A DNA stretch of 64,000 nucleotides, from NCBI GenBank assembly GCA_964527735.1, contig CAZGPG010000018.1, positions 1 to 64,000 of the forward strand. The letters run 5' to 3'. This document shows positions 16,829-25,117 of the stretch, piece after piece. Made by a program: the position numbers and the translations under genes. The notes under the pieces were generated by a model. The model did not search any database. It worked only from the letters and a program-made list of their open reading frames with translations, and had not been told where the DNA came from. Origin of the DNA: JBEBVQ01 sp964527735. Lineage in GTDB: Bacteria; Bacteroidota; Bacteroidia; Chitinophagales; Chitinophagaceae. How positions within the stretch are numbered: the stretch's first letter is position 1; every line of letters starts with the position of its first letter.

Positions 16829-19800
16829 ATGAAAACATATCACAGGCATTACCTTCCCTTATTGTTTAAGAGCATTTTGATGTTTTTATTATTAATAGTT
16901 CTTTGTACAAATGTAGATGCACAGGATACTACCGAATCCTACTTGTATGTCAGACTTATGCACGAGGATACAAAACCAGACCCTTTAGACAGTACACGTT
17001 CACAAAACGAAGATTTAAATGATATTTTTGATTCCTTTGGAGTATTTCTGTATGAACAATCCTTTCCGGGTGCAAAACGAGCAGATGTAAGTAGTATATA
17101 TCACATATATTGTAGTGGTAATAAAGATAGCTTGAAGACCGAGTTGGAAAATATTGGATTGTTTGATACTGTTGAAAAGGCTTATTACTATATTGCCGGA
17201 TGTACCAATCCGCATCCACCGGTAGACGACTATATTATTGCAAATAATATAAGAAATAATTATGCGTTGGAGATGATTGAGGCCAATTGTGCATGGAGCA
17301 TAACTACAGGCAATCCCGATGTTATTGTTGGTGTTGTAGATACAGAATTTGATACAGAACATCCTGATTTGCAAGGGAAAATCGTTTCCATATTAGATCC
17401 TGATCCCTCAATAACTAGCGTTGTTCATGGTACAAGGGTTATTGGTTGTATGACTGCAAATACGCATAATGGTATCGGGATTGCCTCTATTGGATATAAA
17501 ACTAAAGTTGTTGGATATAGGGTGCCGACTACTACCGGTTTTGGTAATCCTTGGCCTGCAATTTGGAGTGCTTATTTAAATGGAGAGAAGATTATTAATA
17601 TAAGTTGGTATGGAGATATTGGGCCCGCGGCTCAAATAGAAGAGATGACAGAAAACGGTACTGTGTTGGTGTTTTGTGCTGGCAATGACAATAATGATGA
17701 ATATCATAAACACTATGCAGATATACCTGGTGTAATTATTGTTAGCGGTGTTGCGGCAGATAATAAGCATGGTTCTACTCCTAATCAGGCACATAATCAA
17801 TTTGTAGACTTGTGTGCACCTTCTGTTAATGTAACTACTACTCAATTGCATAATGTAGGAGATGGATATGGGAGCAGTACAGGTACATCCATTGCAGCTC
17901 CTCTTGTTTCTGGTACTATCAGTTTAATGCTATCCGTCAATCCCTGCCTCAGCCCCGCGGAGATAGAGGAAATATTGAAAGCAACGGCAGATCCGATTGA
18001 TGACGCACATCTTTTTCCTGGCCAATTAGGTGCCGGGCGTCTGAATGCCTACCGGGCCGTAGAAATGGCCCTGGAATATACCTGCATGGAAATTACCAAA
18101 GTGGGCATTAATACAAAGTGCCGTCCGGGTGAGAGTACAAATAGCATAGACCCCAAGCTGGTACCTGTTATTGCAAATGGTACACCACCATATACATACA
18201 GATGGGATCCGATTATGGATGGTGACCCCAACGGAAACAATACAGAACTGGATGATTACGAGATCGCAGAGCCTACCATTATCACATCCTCAAATAATCA
18301 TCTGGCCTATTATCAGCTAACGGTTACTGATGCAAGCACGATACAAAAAAGAGCTACCCATATTGTCCGTATACAATTGCAGTCAGCCGGCTACGACCTG
18401 GCGATGCGGGATTCAGATGTGGATATGCTGGATGAGCCTAATATGCAGGCAAGCCTGGATCCCACTCAATGGAATATCTGGCTAAGCCCGGATGTATGGA
18501 ATCAGTTAGATGATTCATACGTCACAGGGCATCAAAATCCTCTATATTCTACTACTGACCCCAATTATGCCTATGTCCGTGTAAAGAATGTTGGCTGTGC
18601 TCCTTCTCCGGCTAATGTACCGCTAAAGTTATATTGGGCGCTCGCTTCAACCGGTGAGGAGTGGCCAAGGGATTGGCTGGGGAACTCTACTGTTGGACCC
18701 AATAATGAAGTCGGTGGCGGAATTATCACTACAACGCCACTGTATATTCCGTCTCTTGATCCGGGACAGGAACATGTGGATAATCACGAATGGTATCCTC
18801 CTGATCCGCAACTTTATGATCCCAGGGTACATACCCTGGATGTATGCTTGCTGGCACGGATTGAAGAAGATGTTACTCCTCCTTATGGAATGACCTTCCC
18901 GGAAGGAAGAAGTACAACAGAGAATGTCAGGAGTAATAATAATATTGTTACCCGTAATATGAATATGTACAACCTGGGAAGAACCGGTTCCAGCCAAGTT
19001 GTGGTCGGTAATACCGGTATTAATGAGCGGGCGTTTAGCATTGAATTTATTACAGAGCAAGCCCTTCGCGGCGTTTATGCCAATGGCCTGGCTGACTATC
19101 TGGATGCTACCATCTATTTGGGTGAAGACTTATATGACATATGGCAAAATGGTGGAGGACTGGGGAATTTTATACCGGGCAGCGCTGAACAATATACAGT
19201 CAAATGGGATCCTTCCACATCTTTCCGGCTGGATAACATAGTGCTGGATACAGCCGTAAGATTCCCGATCAGGATCAAACTCCATGCAAAATATGACACT
19301 GAAATCCCCGATTCTGTTATCGGCCAGCTTGTACACTTCCGCCAGCTTATTTTAGATACACTGGGCGGATATGAAGTATATGGTAATGTTACGTTTTCCA
19401 TAGACTTCCGGCCGAATGACCCGGCGCCCAAGGGGGTGTTGTTTGTAACGGAGATCGGTAACGGTCCTTCTGCCACAAATTGTGAATATATAGAGATCAT
19501 GGTAGCCAATTGTGGCAATGACCAGTCGGATTTTGTGGATATACGTGGATGGATATTGGATGATGACGGTGGGAATTTTGGTACAGGTATTGGAGGCGGT
19601 CATTACAGACTTTCCTATGATAGTTTATGGGCCAAAGTGCCTGTAGGATCTATTTTAGCCATTTATAATTCTGCGGATAATTGTTATCAATTACCGACCT
19701 CGTTTATGATTGATACAACAATGGAAGGATATCCTGTTTATTGGATACCAGCCTCCACTGGTTATGATACTGCGAATACCCATTTGGATATTGCTTGGAC

Positions 19801-20539
19801 CTATCCTGTATCTTGGGCGAACGGGTTATATTGCGGATCTATTCACTATCCATATTTGGAGTATAATACTTTGGTTTATTATTGGCCTGTTGTGGGTTTG
19901 GATGATGGGGCTGATGCTTTTCAGGTTAGGTGTCCAGGTTGTACATATGAAGATTATCATGAGCCACCATTTTACCATGGTATTGGTTACGGTATGTCAA
20001 GTTCCAACAGCATCCCCCCGGATTATGCCAGCTTGGGAGGTCCTGTGATTCCTGGCTCAGGAAGTGGATACCGGTATATCTTTGGTGGTAGCACGGAAGC
20101 CGATCTTGGGGACACCTCCGCTTGGATCAGAATGATTTCGCAGCCTGGTGGTTCACCTGTAGGGACGTTAGGATACGTTGGTGCTTTTCACCAGAAGGTG
20201 CTTGATCGTGAATTGAATCTACCTTGTTGCGGTGCTATGCCTCCATTGCGGAGAGCTCCGGAACAAGAGGATGGAGCTGCGGAAGATAACAACATGGTTG
20301 TTCCGCAGAAGGTATCTGTTTATCCCAACCCTGCCAGCGACGAGCTTTATTTTCTGTTCCCTCCGGGTGATGTGATTATAAAACTGACAGACATCAGCGG
20401 GCGTACTGCAGATGTACAAATGATTAATGGCAACAGCAAAGCCATATTCAATGTACGACATTATACACCTGGGATATATCTCTACCAAATAGTGACCAAC
20501 GATGAAATTTATACCGGAAGAGTTCTTATTGGAGATTAA
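16829..20539 (+). CDS. Subtilisin-family (S8) protease, T9SS type A
   Basis: About 1236 residues. ATG at 16829 (MKTYHRHYLPLLF) gives a good signal peptide ending at VDAQ; an earlier in-frame ATG at 16790 adds 13 residues. The S8 domain (about 130-415) has a complete triad: Asp in VGVVDTEFD (D171), His in VVHGTRVIG (H200), oxyanion Asn in FCAGND (N286) and Ser in GTSIAAPLVSG (S354). TEF and HGTR replace the usual TGV and HGTH. A PKD-like module, a long beta-rich part and a lamin-tail-like domain (EYIEIMVANCGN, VDIRGWILDDDGG) follow. The end is a type A sorting domain of the same subtype as the preceding gene. It is a secreted or surface endopeptidase. The protease part is markedly AT-rich up to about 17,930. 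Confidence 0.9.
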   Translation: MKTYHRHYLPLLFKSILMFLLLIVLCTNVDAQDTTESYLYVRLMHEDTKPDPLDSTRSQNEDLNDIFDSFGVFLYEQSFPGAKRADVSSIYHIYCSGNKDSLKTELENIGLFDTVEKAYYYIAGCTNPHPPVDDYIIANNIRNNYALEMIEANCAWSITTGNPDVIVGVVDTEFDTEHPDLQGKIVSILDPDPSITSVVHGTRVIGCMTANTHNGIGIASIGYKTKVVGYRVPTTTGFGNPWPAIWSAYLNGEKIINISWYGDIGPAAQIEEMTENGTVLVFCAGNDNNDEYHKHYADIPGVIIVSGVAADNKHGSTPNQAHNQFVDLCAPSVNVTTTQLHNVGDGYGSSTGTSIAAPLVSGTISLMLSVNPCLSPAEIEEILKATADPIDDAHLFPGQLGAGRLNAYRAVEMALEYTCMEITKVGINTKCRPGESTNSIDPKLVPVIANGTPPYTYRWDPIMDGDPNGNNTELDDYEIAEPTIITSSNNHLAYYQLTVTDASTIQKRATHIVRIQLQSAGYDLAMRDSDVDMLDEPNMQASLDPTQWNIWLSPDVWNQLDDSYVTGHQNPLYSTTDPNYAYVRVKNVGCAPSPANVPLKLYWALASTGEEWPRDWLGNSTVGPNNEVGGGIITTTPLYIPSLDPGQEHVDNHEWYPPDPQLYDPRVHTLDVCLLARIEEDVTPPYGMTFPEGRSTTENVRSNNNIVTRNMNMYNLGRTGSSQVVVGNTGINERAFSIEFITEQALRGVYANGLADYLDATIYLGEDLYDIWQNGGGLGNFIPGSAEQYTVKWDPSTSFRLDNIVLDTAVRFPIRIKLHAKYDTEIPDSVIGQLVHFRQLILDTLGGYEVYGNVTFSIDFRPNDPAPKGVLFVTEIGNGPSATNCEYIEIMVANCGNDQSDFVDIRGWILDDDGGNFGTGIGGGHYRLSYDSLWAKVPVGSILAIYNSADNCYQLPTSFMIDTTMEGYPVYWIPASTGYDTANTHLDIAWTYPVSWANGLYCGSIHYPYLEYNTLVYYWPVVGLDDGADAFQVRCPGCTYEDYHEPPFYHGIGYGMSSSNSIPPDYASLGGPVIPGSGSGYRYIFGGSTEADLGDTSAWIRMISQPGGSPVGTLGYVGAFHQKVLDRELNLPCCGAMPPLRRAPEQEDGAAEDNNMVVPQKVSVYPNPASDELYFLFPPGDVIIKLTDISGRTADVQMINGNSKAIFNVRHYTPGIYLYQIVTNDEIYTGRVLIGD

Positions 20540-20671
20540 CGCTCCCTGATAGAATATTCAACGTTGCGGACGTAATTATTGAGCGCCAAACGTCATAATG
20601 TGGGAGCATTATGGCAAGCGTATATGAAGCATGGCTATATACCAGTGTTAACCTATAAACAGTTGAGCATT

Positions 20672-23600
20672 ATGAAAACAGTACTATTGGCAGTGTTTGC
20701 CGCGATGACTTTGATGAGTGAAGGTATTTGGGCGCAGACGCCGCAGTTTATGACGACAGGAACGTGGACGCGCAATCCGCATCCGTTTGCACAAAATCCG
20801 ACATCCTCACATCGGGTGCAGTGGTTGTTTCATCCATCGGATTTTTCTGTGCAGCCGCCTCCGGGCATGATCTCGAAGATATACGTGCTGTCTGCTGATG
20901 ACGTGGCAGCCGATCCGGAATATCAGCACCTCACTATCCGTATGGGCACAACATCCCTGCAGGTGACAGGTTCGTGGATCACACTCGATGACACGGTCTT
21001 GTACAATCCCGTTCATACGTTCACTGGCGGCGCTGCCCAGAACCAGTGGATGGAGCTGACATTGCAGCAGCCATTTTATTACGACGGCGTGTCCAATCTT
21101 GTCGTGGAAGCGATCCACTATGGCCATTCCAATGGATTCGGTATCCTGCAGGATAACAGTTTTCTCAACCGGCGTACCCATGGTACGGCAACTGCAGCCA
21201 ATGGTTCTTCTGCACCCGGGCTGCTGGCTTTTGGGTTTGATCGTGCGGATCCGGGTCCGCATAACGCGGCGGTGATGGCGGTTACAGCGCCGGTATATGC
21301 CTGCCAGGGTAGTCATGATCTGGAACTGAGGGTGGCCAATTCCGGCAGCAATCAGATCGACAGTGTAGAGATACATTGGGAACTGGACGGCGTACCTCAG
21401 CAGCCGGTTGTATGGCGCACGCTGATCGATACGGCAGGCAGTGCGGCAGGCCATGAGGCCATCGTGACCGTAGGGAGCATTACGCTGGGCACTGTTCCGC
21501 GTACCGTGAAAGCATGGACAGCATTACCCAACGGACAACCTGATGCATTCAACCAGGATGATACCCTTTTGACTCAGGTTGCTGCATCCCTGTCGGGCGC
21601 CTATACCATTGGTGGCGCTGCTCCGGACTTTGCAGACATTGGCGCTGCTGCCGAAGCGCTGAATACATATGGCGTATGCGGGCCGGTTGTGATGAATATC
21701 CGTGATGGTCAGTACACCAATCAGCGGGCTGTACTGAAAGCAATACACGGAGCCAGTGCAGCCAACCGGATCACTTTTAAATCAGCAAGCAACGATCCGT
21801 CGGTGGTTACGCTGAGCTTTGACGCTCCGCATAATGACACCAACCATATCTTCAGACTGGAGGATGCCTCCTATATAACGATCCGCGACCTGACGCTCAC
21901 GCCGGTAAATATAACCCGGCATAAAGCGATTGAGTTTATGGGTGAGGCTTCATATGATTCCGTGGTTAACTGCCGGATCATTATGCCGGTTACTTCGCCG
22001 GTGAATAATCATAAGACAGGCATATTCGGCAATGGCCTGACCGGCGGAACCGCCTATAATGTGATCGCGGATAATGTTATTGAGAACGGAGGCTTTGGTA
22101 TTTACTGGTACGCATCAAATGCCAACAAGACCTACAACCATGTATTCTCCGGTAATACGATCACCGGGCAGGGCAGTAAAAGTATAGAAACCCGGTACGC
22201 AGGCAAACTGACGATCACTGATAATATTATAACCGCTGTCCGGAGCGGCGGTACCCATTACGGCATTCAGTGCCAGGATGCAGACAGCGCAGTAAACTTT
22301 TCCGGTAACAGCATTTATATTAAAGGAGCTGCTTCTTACGGGATTGAACTGAACAATTGCGCTGCAACATCATCCCGGATGCACTATGTAACAGACAACA
22401 GGATATATATTGATTCGGCCACCGGAGTTACTTATGGTATCCGCAGTCAGACTACCTCGTATGGTCTGTTTCTGAATAATGTGATCAGCGCTTATGGGAA
22501 TAACAGCACGACATATGGGTTATATGGATCAGGAAATAATGTTGCTTATTATCATAATTCCGTCCGGGTGATCGGTACCGGCGCTACCACCACTGCCGCC
22601 GGCTATTTCTCACATAATACCGGTACTAATGCCATCATCCGGAACAATATCTTCTGCAATGCCGGTGATATAGGTCTGGGTTTATTCTCCTATTATAGCG
22701 GTACGATGGATGCCGACTACAATAACGTTTATTCCGCCAGTGGCGACTTGTTCCGGAAATCGTCAGGAGGGAATGTTACCTATAGTTCATTGGTGGATTG
22801 GCAGGCTGCCAGTGGCTATGAATTACATTCGATTTCATACGCGCCTGCTTTTTCAGACACGGTGTCCCTGGAGCCGGACCCTGCTGACCCGGCTGTATGG
22901 TCTATCCACGGCAGAGGGGAGCATATAACAGGCGTGCCCACGGATATCAACGGGAATCCGCGCCCGCCTGTCCGTGCTGCGGGCGTACCCGATCTGGGCG
23001 CGTATGAATTTGTGCCCACGTCCGTTCCTCCTGCTGCTGCAGCATTCCCTGCTACTCCTGCTGCGGGAACCACACAGGTGTTTACCTTTGGCAGTGATAC
23101 GGTTGCCCGTATCGCCTGGGCGCCATCCGCTGCTGTTCCGGCATCTGTAACGGTACGCCCGTATTCAGGGATACAACCTCCTGGCATAGGCACAGGCAGG
23201 TACATGTATTTCTATACCGATGTGGAAGCGCCGGCAGGAACTTATAATTACACGATAGATGTACATTACAAAGAGCCCTGGCGCGGCGTGATGGATATTG
23301 AAGGAGATATCCGCCTCGCTAAAAAGAACAGCAGTGTACCCTGGTTCCTGTATGGTGGTACGGCCAGCTCGGTGGACGTAAATGCAAATGTTATTACGGC
23401 TGCAGGGCTTACGGATTTTTCCCTGTTTACCGGTACGGATGCCCTGGTGAACCCGGCCTGTGCCGGCATTCCTGAGCAGGCAGCGGTCACTAACACTCCT
23501 GCTATCCTGTGTACCGGGGATTCGGTACAGCTTGCGGCCACCGATCCGAATGAGCAGACCGGCGTGAGCGGTTTGGCTTATCAATGGCAGCAGGCGTCAT

Positions 23601-24685
23601 CAGCAACGGGAACATGGACAAATGTCACCGGTGGTTCTGGTGCAACAACACTGGGCTACACTACTCCCTCATTGTCTGCTATCACATTTTACAGACTGCG
23701 TGTAACGTGCACGGTCAGTGCAGAGGTTTCGTACAGCGATACATTTGAAGTGACGGTACTACAGCCGCAGCCGGTAAACGTGACTCCGGCCAGTCATTGC
23801 GGACCGGGTGCCGTAACGCTTGAGGCTTCCGGCGCCGACCCGGTGATCTGGTATGATGCCGCAACCGGTGGTACTGCGCTGGATACCGGCACAGTGTACA
23901 CTACCCCAAATATTGCTGCTACGACCACTTATTATGTACAGGCTGGCAATCACTGTGGCCCGAGGACGCCGGTTGCCGCTACAATATATGATCTGCCCGA
24001 CCCTGAGATACAGACGACAGGGTCTGCAACGTTTTGTTCGGGAGGTAGCGTGGTGCTGGATGCCGATCAGGCGTATGATAGCTATACCTGGTTACGGGAT
24101 GGCGCCGCGATATCCGGCGCTACGCAAAATTCTTATACGGCCACTGAAGCTGGTAGTTACCGCCTTGCCGTAACCGATAATAACGGTTGCCGCGACACAT
24201 CGGCCCCGGTTCAGGTGATTGTTTACCCGGCGCCCGTACCTCAGATCCTTTTTGATGGTATCACTTTGTCTACAACCACACCGTTTGCCGCATACCAGTG
24301 GCATCTGGATGGTGCAGACATCCCCGGCGCTACAAACAGGGAACATACTCCGGACGAAGACGGCGCATATACTGTGACGGTAGATGACGAAACAGGATGC
24401 TTTGCAACATCTGCGCCTTATCCATACAAAGTTGATGTCTCTTCGATAGCGGACATAGCAGATGCCATTAGCATTTATCCGAATCCGGTGACGGATGTGC
24501 TGTATATCCGTTCGCCCGTACCGGTGCATATTACCATCAGCAGTGCCGACGGGAAGATCCTGGTGCAAGAACAATATTCAGAAAAGGCGTATATGGGTGC
24601 ATTAGCCGAGGGCGTGTATTTGCTGCGCATCACCGATGCGAAAGGAGTATTGCTGCGTACGGAGCGAGTGGTAAGGATGAAATGA
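20672..24685 (+). CDS. Beta-helix and Ig-like surface protein, T9SS type A
   Basis: About 1337 residues from ATG 20672 (MKTVLLAVFAAM, signal peptide ending at IWAQ). The frame is open further upstream, but that part lacks a signal. The N-terminal beta sandwich (about 25-300) contains a CARDB-like module. It is followed by YTIGGAAPDFADIGAAAEAL and a right-handed parallel beta-helix (about 330-700) with repeated N-x-I/F ladder motifs, as in carbohydrate-active or adhesive T9SS proteins. Ig-like modules then follow (CTGDSVQLAA, CSGGSVVLDA, YTWLRDGAAI), and a type A sorting domain (IYPNPVTDVLYI, SADGKILV, LAEGVYLLRI). No catalytic residues can be assigned. A hairpin follows the stop codon. Confidence 0.88.
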   Translation: MKTVLLAVFAAMTLMSEGIWAQTPQFMTTGTWTRNPHPFAQNPTSSHRVQWLFHPSDFSVQPPPGMISKIYVLSADDVAADPEYQHLTIRMGTTSLQVTGSWITLDDTVLYNPVHTFTGGAAQNQWMELTLQQPFYYDGVSNLVVEAIHYGHSNGFGILQDNSFLNRRTHGTATAANGSSAPGLLAFGFDRADPGPHNAAVMAVTAPVYACQGSHDLELRVANSGSNQIDSVEIHWELDGVPQQPVVWRTLIDTAGSAAGHEAIVTVGSITLGTVPRTVKAWTALPNGQPDAFNQDDTLLTQVAASLSGAYTIGGAAPDFADIGAAAEALNTYGVCGPVVMNIRDGQYTNQRAVLKAIHGASAANRITFKSASNDPSVVTLSFDAPHNDTNHIFRLEDASYITIRDLTLTPVNITRHKAIEFMGEASYDSVVNCRIIMPVTSPVNNHKTGIFGNGLTGGTAYNVIADNVIENGGFGIYWYASNANKTYNHVFSGNTITGQGSKSIETRYAGKLTITDNIITAVRSGGTHYGIQCQDADSAVNFSGNSIYIKGAASYGIELNNCAATSSRMHYVTDNRIYIDSATGVTYGIRSQTTSYGLFLNNVISAYGNNSTTYGLYGSGNNVAYYHNSVRVIGTGATTTAAGYFSHNTGTNAIIRNNIFCNAGDIGLGLFSYYSGTMDADYNNVYSASGDLFRKSSGGNVTYSSLVDWQAASGYELHSISYAPAFSDTVSLEPDPADPAVWSIHGRGEHITGVPTDINGNPRPPVRAAGVPDLGAYEFVPTSVPPAAAAFPATPAAGTTQVFTFGSDTVARIAWAPSAAVPASVTVRPYSGIQPPGIGTGRYMYFYTDVEAPAGTYNYTIDVHYKEPWRGVMDIEGDIRLAKKNSSVPWFLYGGTASSVDVNANVITAAGLTDFSLFTGTDALVNPACAGIPEQAAVTNTPAILCTGDSVQLAATDPNEQTGVSGLAYQWQQASSATGTWTNVTGGSGATTLGYTTPSLSAITFYRLRVTCTVSAEVSYSDTFEVTVLQPQPVNVTPASHCGPGAVTLEASGADPVIWYDAATGGTALDTGTVYTTPNIAATTTYYVQAGNHCGPRTPVAATIYDLPDPEIQTTGSATFCSGGSVVLDADQAYDSYTWLRDGAAISGATQNSYTATEAGSYRLAVTDNNGCRDTSAPVQVIVYPAPVPQILFDGITLSTTTPFAAYQWHLDGADIPGATNREHTPDEDGAYTVTVDDETGCFATSAPYPYKVDVSSIADIADAISIYPNPVTDVLYIRSPVPVHITISSADGKILVQEQYSEKAYMGALAEGVYLLRITDAKGVLLRTERVVRMK

Positions 24686-24690
24686 TGGTT

Positions 24691-24718
24691 GGGAAAGCGT
24701 AGCTTTCCCCCAATATTT
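24691..24718 (+). terminator. Hairpin terminator
   Basis: GGGAAAGC (24691-24698) pairs with GCTTTCCC (24702-24709) around a 3-nt loop, starting 5 bp after the stop codon. The T-tract is short and interrupted (CAATATTTT), so the strength is moderate. Confidence 0.6.
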
Positions 24719-25117
24719 TCTGCCAGCGTATATTGAATACTTTTTTATGGATTGAACCCGGTACATAACCGGAGGTTATTACTATGCTGGTTCATAATCC
24801 GAATCCCGGATAACTGAAGTCCAACCTGGGGCGTAACCCAAACATGCTCAAAGGGGGTTAGTACGGAGTTGCAATAACGTTATATAAGAGTTGGTATAGG
24901 ATGACAAGACATATGACACTATCATATGCAAGAATTTGTGCGCATTATCCACTTGTAATATTATCTTCTCTTACAATGTCTATCGATTGATTTCGGAGTA
25001 CCCTGTTTTTCACCCTTTTTTTAGAAAAATTAAGAAGATTATCAAAATAATGTTAAATTCAATTCTTTTTTAAAAAGTGTGAAATACCTGTTAACCCAGA
25101 TTAAACATTTTGTGTTG
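24719..25117. other. Intergenic region, no gene seen
   Basis: About 400 bp without a convincing ORF. The first half is GC-mixed with short palindromes (AACCCGGTACATAACCGG). The second half (24,960-25,117) is strongly AT-rich and probably holds the promoter of the next gene, but I see no clear TAnnTTTG box. Confidence 0.5.
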
